64,000 bases of DNA from Bradyrhizobium centrolobii (GCF_001641635.1 NZ_LUUB01000038.1:24968-88967), one strand, 5' to 3'. Positions 36,188-46,621 are shown, counted from the first letter of the stretch. Notes: a model not told the origin generated them from the sequence alone. Program-made: numbers and translations.

Positions 36188-38482
36188 GTGAAACTCTTAT
36201 GCTTTGGTCACTTGTGTTCCACCACGCGAAAGGAAACGGTCTTATCGGTCTGTCTGCTCACCGCCAGTGCACTTGTTCTTTCGCTGACGAACGGTCCCGT
36301 GCAGGCGCAGACGCAACTTCCCTCGGTCACCGTCGACGCGCCAGTCGATAGCGCCCGTCCCGCAGCGGTGCCGTCGTCGCGACGGACGACGGCTACACGC
36401 ACCACACGCGCCGCTCGTCGTGCTCCGGCGCAGCAAGTCGCGCCAACTCAGGCGGCATCGACTGCCCGCACCGGCGAACGTGCCAACGGTCCGGTGCGCG
36501 GCTTCGTCGCCACCCGAAGCGGCACCGCGACCAAGACCGACACGCCGCTCATCGAGACCCCGCAGTCGGTGTCCGTTATCACCACCGACCAGGTCAGGAA
36601 CCAGGGCGCAGTCTCGATCGGTGAGGCGCTGCGCTACACGGCCGGCGTCAGCGGCGACGTCAATGGCGGTTCGGACACCCGCTTCGGCGGCCTGCAAATC
36701 CGCGGCTTCGACATGACCATGCCGGGACTCTACATCGACGGTCTGCGGATTCCGTCCAGCAACTACGTGCATTTCAACGGCCTTGATCCCTATGGCGCCG
36801 AGCGCCTTGAGGTCCTCAAGGGACCGTCCTCGGCGATGTATGGCGGCAGCGGCACCGGCGGCATCCTCAATTACGTGACCAAGCTGCCGACTGCGCAGCA
36901 ATTCGGCGAAGTCTCGGTCTCGGGCGGCAGCTTCAACCGCTATCAGGGCCAGTTCGACATGGGCGGCCCCGCCAACAAGGAAGGCACCGTGCTGTGGCGT
37001 CTCACCGGCGTCGTCCGCGACGGCGAGACCCAGGTCGACTTCACCAAGGACAACCGCGTCTTCATCGCGCCGGCCGTCACCTTCAAACCGAACGACGATA
37101 CCACCATCACCTTCCTGGCCAACTATCAGAGGGACCGGGCAGGGTGGGGCCTGCAGTTCCTGCCGGCCTCGGGCACGGTGTGGCCGAACAACGGCCGCAC
37201 CATCCCGGTATCCTTCTTCGCAGGCGTGCCCGGCTTCGATGCGTTCAACACCGAGATCGCCACTGTGGGCTACCAGCTCTCGCATGATTTCAATGAAGCC
37301 ATCACCTTCCGGCAGAACCTGCGCTACGCCTATCAGCACAACGAGGAAAAGGTGTTCTACGGCGCGGGCTACGCCGACGAGGCGGCAGGCCAGCTCGCAC
37401 GTGTCGGCAGCTATAGCAACTCCTACATCAACTCTTTCGCGGTGGACAATCAGCTCCAGGGCAAGTTCACCACCGGCTTCCTCAGCCACACCACGCTGGT
37501 CGGCATCGACTATCGCAACACCTCATTCCGCGACACCGCCTTTGGTGTCGCGACCTCGGCTCCTGAGATCAACGTATTCGCGCCGGTCTACAGCTACGAC
37601 TGGACCATTGGCGCCATGACAGACAACACCGGCGTCAGGCAATCGCAGGTCGGATTCTACGCGCAGGATCAGATCAAGCTCGGCCGGCTCTCGTTCCAGC
37701 TCGGCGGCCGCCAGGATTTCGTGACGACGAAGGTCAACGCCGATCTCTTCAACACCTCGGCGTCAACCGACGCCTCGGCGTTCACCGGCCGCGCCGCGGT
37801 GATGTACAATTTCGACAACGGCATCGCGCCCTATTTCAGCTATTCCGAGTCGTTCCTGCCGATACTTGCGACCGGCCCGGCGGGCCAATTGCTCAATCCC
37901 GAGACCGGGGTGCAGTACGAGGTCGGCGTCAAGTACCAGCCGATCGGCTGGAACGCCCTGTTCACCTTCGCGGCCTTCGACCTGACGCGCGACAACGTCG
38001 TCACCTATCCGCCTCCGACCTACCTCGCCGAACAGATCGGGCAGGTGAAGTCGCGCGGCATCGAGCTCGAGGGCACGATGTCGCTCGCCGGCGGCTGGAA
38101 TCTGCGTGGCGCCTATGCCTATGTCGATGCCGTGTTGTCGCAGGATCCGGTCAATCTCGGCAAGGCGCCGCCCACCGTGCCGCTCAACCGCGCCTCGCTG
38201 TGGAGCGACTACACGCTGCAGAGCGGGCCGCTCGCCGGCCTGCAGTTCGGCGGTGGCATCCGTCACGTCGGTGCGACCTGGGGCGATGACGCCAACACGT
38301 TCAAGGTCGGATCGTCCACCGTGCTGGACGCGCTGCTTGCCTACACCAGAGACAATTGGCGCCTGTCGCTGAACGTCACCAATCTCGCCGACACCCGCTA
38401 TGTCGCCGCCTGCTACAGCCTGTCGGGCTGCTTCTACGCGGAGGGGCGCAAGGCGATCGGCAAGGTGACCTATCGCTGGTGA
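36188..38482 (+). CDS. TonB-dependent siderophore receptor
   Basis: 764 residues. The signal region ends near ALVLSLTNGPVQAQ; a low-complexity Ala/Thr/Arg linker (about 50-95) precedes the plug, which shows TPLIETPQSVSVITTDQV, LRYTAGVSG, LQIRGFDM and RLEVLKGPSSAMYG. The 22-strand barrel follows and ends in the aromatic KVTYRW needed for outer-membrane insertion. Overall it is FhuA/FpvA-like. I chose the GTG at 36188 because it is the first start giving a signal peptide. It should import a ferric siderophore using TonB energy. A PepSY protein follows 81 bases downstream. Confidence 0.93.
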   Translation: MKLLCFGHLCSTTRKETVLSVCLLTASALVLSLTNGPVQAQTQLPSVTVDAPVDSARPAAVPSSRRTTATRTTRAARRAPAQQVAPTQAASTARTGERANGPVRGFVATRSGTATKTDTPLIETPQSVSVITTDQVRNQGAVSIGEALRYTAGVSGDVNGGSDTRFGGLQIRGFDMTMPGLYIDGLRIPSSNYVHFNGLDPYGAERLEVLKGPSSAMYGGSGTGGILNYVTKLPTAQQFGEVSVSGGSFNRYQGQFDMGGPANKEGTVLWRLTGVVRDGETQVDFTKDNRVFIAPAVTFKPNDDTTITFLANYQRDRAGWGLQFLPASGTVWPNNGRTIPVSFFAGVPGFDAFNTEIATVGYQLSHDFNEAITFRQNLRYAYQHNEEKVFYGAGYADEAAGQLARVGSYSNSYINSFAVDNQLQGKFTTGFLSHTTLVGIDYRNTSFRDTAFGVATSAPEINVFAPVYSYDWTIGAMTDNTGVRQSQVGFYAQDQIKLGRLSFQLGGRQDFVTTKVNADLFNTSASTDASAFTGRAAVMYNFDNGIAPYFSYSESFLPILATGPAGQLLNPETGVQYEVGVKYQPIGWNALFTFAAFDLTRDNVVTYPPPTYLAEQIGQVKSRGIELEGTMSLAGGWNLRGAYAYVDAVLSQDPVNLGKAPPTVPLNRASLWSDYTLQSGPLAGLQFGGGIRHVGATWGDDANTFKVGSSTVLDALLAYTRDNWRLSLNVTNLADTRYVAACYSLSGCFYAEGRKAIGKVTYRW

Positions 38483-38498
38483 CCTTCACGACGATCCG

Positions 38499-38520
38499 CC
38501 GCCGGTGCATCGACCGGCGG
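38499..38520 (+). terminator. Hairpin between receptor and PepSY genes
   Basis: CCGCCGGT-GCATCG-ACCGGCGG is an 8-bp perfect stem 16 bases after the receptor stop, without a T-run. It may stabilise the receptor mRNA end or partly terminate before the PepSY gene. Confidence 0.4.
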
Positions 38521-38563
38521 TGGCAATCCCGCTCATGACGGGCGGCAATGGGTTCTGAATGCC

Positions 38564-39853
38564 ATGAGATCGATCTTCGGGCGACTCCATCGCTGGGCCG
38601 GCTTGCTGACCGCAGGCTTTCTGTTCTTCTCAGGGATCACCGGCGCGATCATTTCGTGGGATCACGAGATCGACGAGGTCTTGAACCGGCGTCTCTACGA
38701 TGTGACCACCCAAGGCCCGGCGATACCCTCGATCGAGCTCGCGAAGCTGATCGAGAGCCGCGACCCGCGCGCACGGGTCGTCTACCTCTTCATGACGCCG
38801 GAAGTCGGGCAATCGCTGTGGTTCTTCGTGCTGCCGCGGATCGATCCCGCGACGGGCAAGCGCTATGCGCTCGATTACAACCAGGTCTTCCTCGATCCCA
38901 ACACCGGCGCCGAACTCGGCCGCCGCTATTGGGGCGCGGTATGGCCGGTGACGAGGGAGAACTTCGTCTCCTTCCTCTACAAGCTGCACTACACGATGCA
39001 CATCCCGGAATTCTGGGGCAGCGATCGATGGGGGATGCGCGTTCTCGGCGTCATCGCCATCATCTGGACCATCGATTGCTTCGTTGGCTTCTATCTGACG
39101 CTGCCGAGCCGGCGACGCGCGAGCGCCACGCAGGCGCCCGCGGTCAGGCGTCAGCTCGCGCGAGGTTTCTTCGCGCGCTGGAGGCCGGCCTGGACCATCA
39201 AGACCAGCGGCAGCGCCTACCGGATCAATTTCGACATTCACCGTGCCTTCAGCCTGTGGACCTGGGGACTGTTGTTCGTCATCGCCTTCACGGCGTTCTC
39301 CCTGAACCTCTACTTCGAGGTCTTTTCTCCCCTGATGAAGATGGTGTCGAATTACACGCCGACGCCCTATGAACAGAGGCCGTATCGGAACCTCGACGAT
39401 CCGATCGAGCCCAAGGTCACCTTTGCCGACATCGCGGCGCGCGCCGCCGCCGCCGGCCGCAGCCGCGGCTGGACCAAGCCGGTCGGCTCGATCAATTACG
39501 GCCCGGCGCACGGCGTCTATGCCGCGGCCTTCTTTCATCCCGGCGACGACCATGGTGCCGGTGGTGTCGGCCCGGCGCAGCTCTATTACGACAGCGAGGA
39601 CGGACATCCGCTCGGCGAGCGACTGCCCTGGGTCGGCACCGCCGCTGACATCTTCGTGCAGGCGCAGTTTCCGCTGCACTCAGGACGCATCGCCGGGCTG
39701 TTCGGCCGCATCCTGATTTCGGTCATGGGGCTCGTGGTGGCGGCGCTCTCGGTGACCGGCGTCGTGATCTGGTGGCGCAAGCGCCGCGCCCGCATCAAGG
39801 TGCGAGAGACAGCCGCGATCCGCGCGAGCCAGCGCGTCGTGGCGGCGGAGTGA
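38564..39853 (+). CDS. PepSY-domain iron-uptake-associated membrane protein (PiuB-like)
   Basis: 429 residues. Membrane segments lie near 12-32 (WAGLLTAGFLFFSGITGAII), 160-180 (VIAIIWTIDCFVGFYL), 225-250 (LWTWGLLFVIAFTAFSLN) and 380-402 (ISVMGLVVAALSVTGVVIWW). The N-terminal RLHRWAGL, the mid HRAFSLWTWG and the C-terminal WWRKRRAR are the family landmarks. Such proteins often accompany TonB receptors and are thought to be inner-membrane ferric-siderophore reductases. It follows the receptor in the same direction, supporting a shared iron-uptake role. Confidence 0.9.
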   Translation: MRSIFGRLHRWAGLLTAGFLFFSGITGAIISWDHEIDEVLNRRLYDVTTQGPAIPSIELAKLIESRDPRARVVYLFMTPEVGQSLWFFVLPRIDPATGKRYALDYNQVFLDPNTGAELGRRYWGAVWPVTRENFVSFLYKLHYTMHIPEFWGSDRWGMRVLGVIAIIWTIDCFVGFYLTLPSRRRASATQAPAVRRQLARGFFARWRPAWTIKTSGSAYRINFDIHRAFSLWTWGLLFVIAFTAFSLNLYFEVFSPLMKMVSNYTPTPYEQRPYRNLDDPIEPKVTFADIAARAAAAGRSRGWTKPVGSINYGPAHGVYAAAFFHPGDDHGAGGVGPAQLYYDSEDGHPLGERLPWVGTAADIFVQAQFPLHSGRIAGLFGRILISVMGLVVAALSVTGVVIWWRKRRARIKVRETAAIRASQRVVAAE

Positions 39854-39874
39854 TGAATGATTGATCCTTCGTTG

Positions 39875-39891
39875 CGACGCGGGTTGCGTCG
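39875..39891. terminator. Small hairpin between convergent genes
   Basis: CGACGC-GGGTT-GCGTCG, a 6-bp stem in the 41 bases between the PepSY stop and the IclR stop. Possible bidirectional 3' end; weak evidence. Confidence 0.3.
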
Positions 39892-39894
39892 GCG

Positions 39895-40692
39895 TTACGC
39901 CACGTAACCGCCTTCGTAGTCATCGTCTGTCTGGAGGATGGTCTCCGACAGGAGAGCGGCGGCCTTCTGCAGCGGCGCGATGAAGCGGTCGAGCTCGGCG
40001 AAGCTGACGCGAGCCACGGGGACAGAGACGCCGAGGCACGCAATCAGATTGCGATCGGGTGAAACGATCGGGACGGCGCATCCAACGACTCCCTTGACGT
40101 ATTCCTCGTTGGTCTTGGCCCAACCGCGCTGGCGGGTCTCCGCGAGAACCTGCATCAGCCTGTCGCGATCCACGATCGTGTTGTCGGTGTATTGCGTTAG
40201 CGCGAGCGCAGAGCAGAGCTTTTCGCGGGCCTTCTCCGGCAGGCGGCTCATGTAGATCTTGCCGGTTGAGGTGCAGTGCAGCGGCGCCGCCTCGCCCGGA
40301 TTGAATTGCAGGCCCTGCGGTTGCGATACACGGACGCTGTCGACATAGGTCACGACGTTGTCGCGCACGACGCCGATCTCGCACTGCTCGCCGATTTCCC
40401 CGGCGACCGCGCGTAACACGGCGTGCCGGCGCGCAGTGCGAAATGCGGCACCGATGACCTTGGCCGACAAGGTGACGAGTTGATTGCCGACCACATAGCG
40501 CTTGGTCCCGAGCGCCTTCTGAAGAAGGCCGCGTTCCTCCAGGTTTCCGATCAGCCGATGCGCCGTCGGAAGCGGAAGCGCGAGCGCCTGCGCGATCTCT
40601 GCGACCGAGACCGCTTTGGTCTGGCTCGCGATGTGCCCGACGATGGCGAACGCGCGATCGAGTGGTCCGTCGGTCTTGGTTGGCTCTGCCAT
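39895..40692 (-). CDS. IclR-family transcriptional regulator
   Basis: 265 residues. The N-terminal winged helix includes SVAEIAQALALPLPTAHRLIGNLEERGLL. The effector domain carries LHCTSTGKIYMSRLPE and later VGCAVPIVSPDRNLIACLGVSVP, both IclR landmarks. The ATG at 40692 is preferred over a GTG one codon earlier. It is divergent from the class V aminotransferase and Glt-type importer genes, which it probably regulates. An AT-rich patch with inverted ATTTTTC/GAAAAAT lies just upstream. Confidence 0.93.
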   Translation of the reverse strand: MAEPTKTDGPLDRAFAIVGHIASQTKAVSVAEIAQALALPLPTAHRLIGNLEERGLLQKALGTKRYVVGNQLVTLSAKVIGAAFRTARRHAVLRAVAGEIGEQCEIGVVRDNVVTYVDSVRVSQPQGLQFNPGEAAPLHCTSTGKIYMSRLPEKAREKLCSALALTQYTDNTIVDRDRLMQVLAETRQRGWAKTNEEYVKGVVGCAVPIVSPDRNLIACLGVSVPVARVSFAELDRFIAPLQKAAALLSETILQTDDDYEGGYVA

Positions 40693-40725
40693 CACCGTCC
40701 CTGTATTTGCGATTTATCAATTATC

Positions 40726-40761
40726 ATTTTTCGGAATAAAAACTACTGAAATATGAAAAAT
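40726..40761. promoter_or_regulatory. AT-rich divergent promoter with inverted repeat
   Basis: ATTTTTC (40726-40732) and GAAAAAT (40755-40761) flank 22 bases in the only strongly AT-rich patch between the IclR gene and the aminotransferase. A second short inverted pair GATTTG / CAAATC lies at 40818-40836, 32 bases before the aminotransferase ATG. Either could bind IclR or form the promoter; neither is proven. Confidence 0.4.
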
Positions 40762-40868
40762 ATTCTAGGCTCTTTCCCTGGCTGCCCATATCGTTGGCTT
40801 TGCCGGCGGGTGAACAGGATTTGTGCAGTGCAAATCGGGTTCGCCCAGGTGCTCAACGGGGGAGTGGG

Positions 40869-42029
40869 ATGTCAGCTCATTACGACGTCGATGCCGTGCG
40901 GAAGGAATTCCCGGCTGCCGAGCGGATGATCTATCTCGACTCCGGATTCCAGGCGCCGCTCGCGCGTCCCGTGAAGGCGGCGATCGACCTCTTCCTGCGC
41001 GAAGGTCTGGAGACGGCCGGCCCGAAGAGCGTGTGGCTCGATCGCGTCGAGCAGACGCGCGCCAAGGTCGCGCGTTTCCTCGGCGTGTCCGCCCACGAGA
41101 TCGCCTTCACCAAGAACACCTCGGAGAGCATGAACATTGCCGCGAACGCGCTGCCGCTACGGGCGGGCGACAATGTCCTCATGATCCACGGCGATCACCC
41201 GAACAACGCCTATGCTTTCCTCAATCTGCAACGGAAGGGCGTCGAGGTGCGCTTCGTGCCGATGACTGACGTCATCGATGCGGCGAGCTTCCATCCCCAC
41301 ATCGACGCGAACACCCGCGCGATCTCGATGTCGCATGTGACGTTTCACGCCGGTCATCGCTTCGATATTGAAAGCATCGGTCGCTTCTGCGCGGAGAGGA
41401 AGCTTCATTTCGTCGTCGACGTGATGCAGGCGATCGGCATCGTGCCGATCGACGCCAAGGCCATCGGTGCGACGTTTGTCGGATCGGGAAGTCACAAGGG
41501 TCTGCTCGTTCCGCAAGGGCTAGGGCTGCTCTATTGGAACAGCGCGCATGCGGGGCTCGAGCCTGCGTATCTCGCCGCCGCCAGCCTTGCCGAGATCCCC
41601 TCCGATCTCATCGCACGCCCGGACAGGCTTGCTCCGGCGCCCAGCGCCCGCCGCTTCGAGCTTGGCAACTTCAACATTCCGGCGATCCATGCGCTCTGCG
41701 CTGCGCTCGACATGATCGAGCAGATAGGCATCGAGAATATCCGGAACCACTGCTTCGATCTCGGCGATCACCTCGTCGCCGCGCTCGATGCACTCGATAT
41801 CCGCCTCGTCGGCCCGCGTGACCGGAAGCACCGCGCGCCGCACATCTACGTCATCGCGCTGCCGGCCGCCGATTGGCTTGGCTACTTCGAGGAGAACGGC
41901 GTCCGGGTGTCGCCGGAACGGGACGGAATTCGCGTGTCGTTCGGCATGTTCAATACGTTTGCCGATGTCGACCGCCTGGTCGAGCTCATCCGCCGGCGCG
42001 GCGTGAAGACATCATCCAGGGCCGCTTAG
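40869..42029 (+). CDS. Class V aminotransferase-fold PLP enzyme
   Basis: 386 residues. The PLP lysine is Lys210 (GSGSHKGLLVP), with Asp184 and Gln187 (VVDVMQ) holding the cofactor and TKNTSESMN (81-89) contacting the phosphate. The C-terminal segment lacks the mobile cysteine loop of cysteine desulfurases, so it is not an IscS/SufS enzyme. It is more like isopenicillin-N-epimerase-type or aminotransferase members. It opens an operon-like run with an amino-acid importer 29 bases downstream, suggesting that it processes an imported amino acid. The reaction is undetermined. Confidence 0.85.
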   Translation: MSAHYDVDAVRKEFPAAERMIYLDSGFQAPLARPVKAAIDLFLREGLETAGPKSVWLDRVEQTRAKVARFLGVSAHEIAFTKNTSESMNIAANALPLRAGDNVLMIHGDHPNNAYAFLNLQRKGVEVRFVPMTDVIDAASFHPHIDANTRAISMSHVTFHAGHRFDIESIGRFCAERKLHFVVDVMQAIGIVPIDAKAIGATFVGSGSHKGLLVPQGLGLLYWNSAHAGLEPAYLAAASLAEIPSDLIARPDRLAPAPSARRFELGNFNIPAIHALCAALDMIEQIGIENIRNHCFDLGDHLVAALDALDIRLVGPRDRKHRAPHIYVIALPAADWLGYFEENGVRVSPERDGIRVSFGMFNTFADVDRLVELIRRRGVKTSSRAA

Positions 42030-42058
42030 GCCTGACATCACAGAGGAGGGTGCAGGAC

Positions 42059-42961
42059 ATGAGGAATTTTGCACGGATATCGGGAGCCCTGTCAGCTCTT
42101 CTGGCCGTAGCTGCCATGGCCGAGCCGTCGGCCGCAGCCGACAGCCCGACGCTGAGCAAGATCAAGTCCAGCGGCGCGATCACGATCGGCTACCGTGAAG
42201 CTTCGATTCCGTTCTCCTATCTCGGGCCCGATCAGAAGCCGATCGGCTTCTCGCTCGATCTCTGCGCCGCCATCGTCGAGCGCGTCAGGACGGAGCTCAA
42301 TCTGCCCAATCTCACCGTCAACTACACGCCGGTGAACTCGTCCAACCGCATCCCACTGATCCAGAGCGGCACCGTCGATATCGAGTGCGGCGGAACGGCC
42401 AACGACAAGAAGCGGCAGGAGCAGGTCTCGTTTTCGGTGGCGACCTTCGTCAGCCAGCCGCGCTGGCTGGTCAAGGCCGACAGCGGCGTGAAGACCGCCG
42501 GCAATCTCAAGGGAAAGACGATCGTCGTCACTCAGGGCTCGAATGCGGTGGGTTTTGCCCAAGGCGTCAACGCCAAGGAGCAACTCGGCCTCAACATCGT
42601 CCAGGCCAAGGATCACGCGGAATCGTTCCTGATGCTGAACACGGGGCGCGCTGCGGCCTTCATGGAAGATGATATTCTCCTCGCCGGCCTCAAGGCGGCA
42701 GCCCCGAATCCGGACGCGCTGATCTTCCTGCCCGAAGGTTACGCGAAAATCTATTACGGGCTGATGTTCACGAAGGGCGATGCCGGCTTCAAGGCGCTCG
42801 TCGACGACGTTCTGTCCAAGCAGATGGCGTCTGGTCAGTTCGAGAAGACCTACGCGAAATGGTTTACCAGGCCGATCCCGCCCAAGGGTGAGAATCTCGC
42901 ATTCCCGCTCACCGAGACGCTGATGGAGCGGATCGCGCATCCGAGTGATGCGGTCGACTGA
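42059..42961 (+). CDS. Amino-acid ABC transporter substrate-binding protein (GltI type)
   Basis: 300 residues with a Sec signal (ALSALLAVAAMAEPSAAA). The mature start LSKIKSSGAITIGYREASIPFSY, QKPIGFSLDLC and IPLIQSGTVDIECGGTAN match glutamate/aspartate-type family 3 binding proteins. GAGGAGGG precedes the ATG at 42059. It delivers an amino acid to the permease pair at 43023-44509. The exact ligand, acidic or otherwise, is inferred only from family resemblance. Confidence 0.92.
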   Translation: MRNFARISGALSALLAVAAMAEPSAAADSPTLSKIKSSGAITIGYREASIPFSYLGPDQKPIGFSLDLCAAIVERVRTELNLPNLTVNYTPVNSSNRIPLIQSGTVDIECGGTANDKKRQEQVSFSVATFVSQPRWLVKADSGVKTAGNLKGKTIVVTQGSNAVGFAQGVNAKEQLGLNIVQAKDHAESFLMLNTGRAAAFMEDDILLAGLKAAAPNPDALIFLPEGYAKIYYGLMFTKGDAGFKALVDDVLSKQMASGQFEKTYAKWFTRPIPPKGENLAFPLTETLMERIAHPSDAVD

Positions 42962-43022
42962 CCGGAAGCGCCGCGGGACTCGATGTAGTCGCCTTCGCTC
43001 GCACCCAACCTAGAGGTTCGCG

Positions 43023-43817
43023 ATGTTGGGAGTGCTTTTTGAACAGACGGCAGATGGCCAGCGCTATATCGACTGGCTCCTCTCAGGTCTCGGCTGGACG
43101 CTGGCGCTGGCCTTCTTCGGCTGGTGGATCGCCTTCGCTGTCGGTGTCGTCGTCGGGATCGGCCGTACCGTACAAAACCGGGTCGTTGCGGCGCTCGCGC
43201 GGCTTTATGTGGAGATCTTCCGCAACATCCCCGTCCTGGTGCAGATGTTCCTCTGGTACTTCGTGCTGCCGGAGATTCTCCCGACTTCGCTCGGCGACGC
43301 CATCAAGCAGATCCCGCCACCCTGGGGATCGTTCTTCCCGGCGCTGCTGTGCCTGGGTCTCTACACCGCCGCCCGCATCGCCGAGCAGGTGCGCGCCGGC
43401 ATCGAGGCCTTGCCGAAGGGACAGACCGAGGCGGCGAGCGCGCTCGGTCTTGGCGGATACCTGAGCTATCGTCACGTCATCGTGCCGCAGGCGCTGCGCC
43501 TGATCGTGCCGAGCCTGACAAGCGAGGTCATGGGCATCTACAAGAACACGTCGGTGGCGATGACCATCGGTCTGATGGAGCTGACCGCGCAGGCGCGCCA
43601 GATCAGCGAAGCGACCTTCCAGACCTTCACCGCTTTCGGCGCCGCGACGCTGATCTACCTTGCACTCGCGCTCATTGCCTATCAATCGATGATGCTCATC
43701 GACAGGGCCGTGCGCATCCCCGGCTCCACGCCGGCAAAGGACGCGATCGAGCCGACTCTGGCGGACGACGTGCAGCCGGGCACCGCCTTGCCCCATGGAA
43801 TGGAGGTCGTGAAATGA
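43023..43817 (+). CDS. Amino-acid ABC transporter permease (GltJ type)
   Basis: 264 residues and about five membrane segments. [21 protein letters not shown] and the EAA loop [24 protein letters not shown] identify a polar amino-acid permease of the His/Glu/Gln family. It follows the binding protein by 61 bases and overlaps the next permease by four bases (ATGA). Confidence 0.93.
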   Translation: MLGVLFEQTADGQRYIDWLLSGLGWTLALAFFGWWIAFAVGVVVGIGRTVQNRVVAALARLYVEIFRNIPVLVQMFLWYFVLPEILPTSLGDAIKQIPPPWGSFFPALLCLGLYTAARIAEQVRAGIEALPKGQTEAASALGLGGYLSYRHVIVPQALRLIVPSLTSEVMGIYKNTSVAMTIGLMELTAQARQISEATFQTFTAFGAATLIYLALALIAYQSMMLIDRAVRIPGSTPAKDAIEPTLADDVQPGTALPHGMEVVK

Positions 43818-44509
43818 ACAGTCTCGATTTCTCGATCCTTCTCCAGGCCTGGCCCTATCTCTGGTCGGGACTGCTTTTCTCCCTCGCGCTGACCGCGGCG
43901 GCCTTTGTCATCGGTATGCTGCTGGGGACCTGCTTCGCCCTCGTGCAGCACTTCGAGGTGCCGGTCGTCGCTCAGGTCGTACGCGGCTACATCGCGCTGA
44001 TCCGCTCGATCCCGCTGATCCTCGTCCTGTTCTGGTTCTTCTTCCTGGTGCCGATCGTGCTCGGGCACCTCTATGGCAACGGCCGTCCGATTCCGATCGG
44101 CGCCACCTGGACGGCCTTCATCACCTTCGGCCTGTTCGAGGCGGCCTACTATTCGGAGATCATCCGCGTCGGATTGCGTGCGGTGAACAAGGGCCAGTTC
44201 GAAGCCTGCCAGGCGCTCGCCTTGTCCACCTTCGACACGTATCGATGCGTGATCCTGTCGCAGGTCATCCGCGTCGCGAGCCCGATCATCCTGAGTCAGA
44301 CCATCATCCTGTTCCAGGACACCTCGCTCGTCTACGTACTTTCGCTGACCGACCTTCTCGGCGCGGCCTCGAAGCTTGCGCAGCTCAATGGCCGTCTCGT
44401 CGAAATGTATCTCGTGGTGGCGGTGGTCTATCTCGCCATCAGTTCGGCGGCGTCGCAATGCGTCGCCTCGCTCAGGCGGCGCTACGCGTTCACCGGGGCG
44501 CACAGATGA
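43814..44509 (+). CDS. Amino-acid ABC transporter permease (GltK type)
   Basis: 231 residues. [20 protein letters not shown] and the EAA-like loop [21 protein letters not shown] (with Cys in place of the common Ala) mark the second permease of the pair. It overlaps both neighbours by four bases. With the GltJ-type protein it forms the heterodimeric channel. Confidence 0.93.
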   Translation: MNSLDFSILLQAWPYLWSGLLFSLALTAAAFVIGMLLGTCFALVQHFEVPVVAQVVRGYIALIRSIPLILVLFWFFFLVPIVLGHLYGNGRPIPIGATWTAFITFGLFEAAYYSEIIRVGLRAVNKGQFEACQALALSTFDTYRCVILSQVIRVASPIILSQTIILFQDTSLVYVLSLTDLLGAASKLAQLNGRLVEMYLVVAVVYLAISSAASQCVASLRRRYAFTGAHR

Positions 44510-45309
44510 TAGATCAGCTCGAACAGCCAGTGAGGGAAACGAAGATGCAAGGCACAGCAAGCCCGATCGATCGTTCGTCCACGATTGTTGTCGCGGAGAA
44601 CCTGGTGAAGCGGTTCGGCGGCTTCACCGCGCTGAACGACATCAATCTCACCGTCGCGAAAGGCGAGAAGATCGTCCTGTGCGGACCTTCCGGCTCAGGC
44701 AAGTCGACGCTGATCCGCTGCATCAACCACATCGAAAGGCATGATGGCGGCCGGATCATCGTCGACGGCGTCGAGCTGACCGACCGCATGGCCGACATCA
44801 ACGGCGTGCGCTCCGAGGTCGGCATGGTGTTCCAGAGCTTCAATCTGTTTCCGCATCTCTCGGTCGTCGAAAATTGCATGCTGGCGCCGATGAAGGTGCG
44901 CGGGCTCTCGCGTCCCGAGGCGCGTGAGCGCGCGATGGGGCTGCTCCGGAAGGTTCGTATCCAAGGTCAGGCGGACAAATATCCGGCGCAGCTCTCGGGC
45001 GGCCAGCAGCAGCGCGTCGCCATCGCCCGCGCATTGTGCATGCAGCCGAAGATCATGCTGTTCGACGAGCCGACCTCGGCGCTGGACCCGGAGATGGTCA
45101 AGGAGGTGCTGGACACCATGGTGCAGCTCGCAGCCGATGGCATAACTATGGTCTGCGTGACGCACGAAATGGGTTTTGCGCGCGAGGTGGCTGACCGTGT
45201 CGTGTTCATGGACCAGGGCAGCATCGTTGAGGATGGCGACCCCGAAACCTTCTTCCGGGCGCCCCGCACGGAGCGCGCCAAGGGCTTTTTGAACCAGATC
45301 ATCCACTAG
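44506..45309 (+). CDS. Amino-acid ABC transporter ATP-binding protein (GltL/GlnQ type)
   Basis: 267 residues from the ATG at 44506, which overlaps the permease stop; an ATG at 44545 is an alternative and would remove an unconserved head. Walker A is [11 protein letters not shown], the signature is [15 protein letters not shown], Walker B is [12 protein letters not shown] and the switch is VTHEMGFA. It ends with the family's typical FLNQIIH. Completes the GltIJKL-like importer. Confidence 0.94.
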   Translation: MIDQLEQPVRETKMQGTASPIDRSSTIVVAENLVKRFGGFTALNDINLTVAKGEKIVLCGPSGSGKSTLIRCINHIERHDGGRIIVDGVELTDRMADINGVRSEVGMVFQSFNLFPHLSVVENCMLAPMKVRGLSRPEARERAMGLLRKVRIQGQADKYPAQLSGGQQQRVAIARALCMQPKIMLFDEPTSALDPEMVKEVLDTMVQLAADGITMVCVTHEMGFAREVADRVVFMDQGSIVEDGDPETFFRAPRTERAKGFLNQIIH

Positions 45310-45384
45310 GGATTCTGAAGCCCTCCGGGCACAGCCAGCGCCCGGCACCATTTTGGATGGCGTCGGTCTGTCGCCAGCCGTGGA

Positions 45385-46437
45385 TTAGATCAAACCGCGC
45401 AGCACTCCGATCAGCCGGCCACACTCTTCCTCCGTTCCGACCGTGATGCGCAAGAAGTCTTCGATGCGCGGTTTCCTGAAATGCCGGACCAGAACGCCGC
45501 GCTGGCGAAGCGCAGCCGCGAGATCGGCTCCGCCGTGGCTGCGATGGCGCGCGAAGACGAAGTTTGCGAGCGACGGCAGCACCTCGAAGCCGAGCTGCCC
45601 GAGATCGCGGGCCAGCGCTTCGCGGCTCGCGATGATGCGGGCGCGGGTCTGACGAAACCACCCGTCGTCCCCGATGGCCGCGATGGCCCCGGTGATGGCG
45701 AGGCAATCGACGGGATAGGAGTTGAAGCTGTCCTTTACCCGTTCCAACGCCTCGATCAGCGGCCGTTGGCCGATCGCAAAGCCAACCCGCAGGCCCGCGA
45801 GCGCGCGCGATTTCGAGAAGGTCTGGATGACGAGCAGATTGTCGTGGCGCGCAACGAGCGGCACGGCGCTCTCGGCGCCGAAATCGACATAGGCCTCGTC
45901 GACCACCACCAGCCGGTCCGGACGTTCGGCGAGCAGCTCCGCGATCGCGTCGCGCGGAAGCGCGATGCCGGTGGGTGCGTTCGGGTTGCAGAGAAGGATG
46001 GCGCTCGATGCTCGCTGGTAGCCGGCGAACTCGATCCTCATCGCGGCATCGAGCGGCACCTCCTCGTGAGCAACCCCATAGAGGCCGCAATAGACCGGGT
46101 AGAAGCTGTAAGTGACGTCGGGGAACAGAAGCGGCGCGTCGTGCTTCAGAAGCGCCTGGAAGGTGTGGGCCAAAACCTCGTCGGAGCCGTTGCCGACGAA
46201 CACCTCTTCGGGCGCAACATCGCAGCGGGCCGCGATCGCCTCGCGCAGGCGCGTGGCGCGCGGGTCGGGATAGAGGCGCAGCCGCTCCGCCGCCGATGCG
46301 ATCGCCGCCAGCACGCGCGGCGAGGGCGGATAGGGATTCTCGTTAGTATTGAGCTTGACGATGCCGTCCTGCTTCGGCTGCTCGCCCGGCACGTAGGGCG
46401 AAAGCGTGTGGACGACCGGACTCCAGAAGCGGCTCAT
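45385..46437 (-). CDS. hisC: Histidinol-phosphate aminotransferase-family protein
   Basis: 350 residues. Fold-type I PLP enzyme: Lys209 ([13 protein letters not shown]) binds the cofactor, with Asp180 and Tyr183 ([10 protein letters not shown]), NPNAPTG at 151-157 and Arg217 nearby. [13 protein letters not shown] near the N-terminus is HisC-specific. It transfers an amino group between histidinol phosphate (or an aromatic keto acid) and glutamate. No his biosynthesis genes adjoin it, so it may be a HisC paralogue serving aromatic or imported amino acids. The ATG at 46437 has GGAG before it; the ATG at 46512 is less likely. Confidence 0.85.
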   Translation of the reverse strand: MSRFWSPVVHTLSPYVPGEQPKQDGIVKLNTNENPYPPSPRVLAAIASAAERLRLYPDPRATRLREAIAARCDVAPEEVFVGNGSDEVLAHTFQALLKHDAPLLFPDVTYSFYPVYCGLYGVAHEEVPLDAAMRIEFAGYQRASSAILLCNPNAPTGIALPRDAIAELLAERPDRLVVVDEAYVDFGAESAVPLVARHDNLLVIQTFSKSRALAGLRVGFAIGQRPLIEALERVKDSFNSYPVDCLAITGAIAAIGDDGWFRQTRARIIASREALARDLGQLGFEVLPSLANFVFARHRSHGGADLAAALRQRGVLVRHFRKPRIEDFLRITVGTEEECGRLIGVLRGLI

Positions 46438-46621
46438 GATCTCCGATCCAAGTTGATCGGGGCACAGTAGGGCATGCTGAGCGTCGGCGGAAGTGCGCAT
46501 CCCGTTCAGCATCTGAAGCAGATCTGCACAAGCGTCGCAATTCGGGCCGTTCCGGCAAGCGCGGCCTTCATGCTAGGGTCGGCACGCAAACGCCGGAATT
46601 GAAAAACAAGAACGAGGGCCC

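Noticed and set aside
40869..42029. Cysteine desulfurase (IscS/SufS)
   Set aside because: No C-terminal mobile cysteine; no Fe-S assembly genes nearby.
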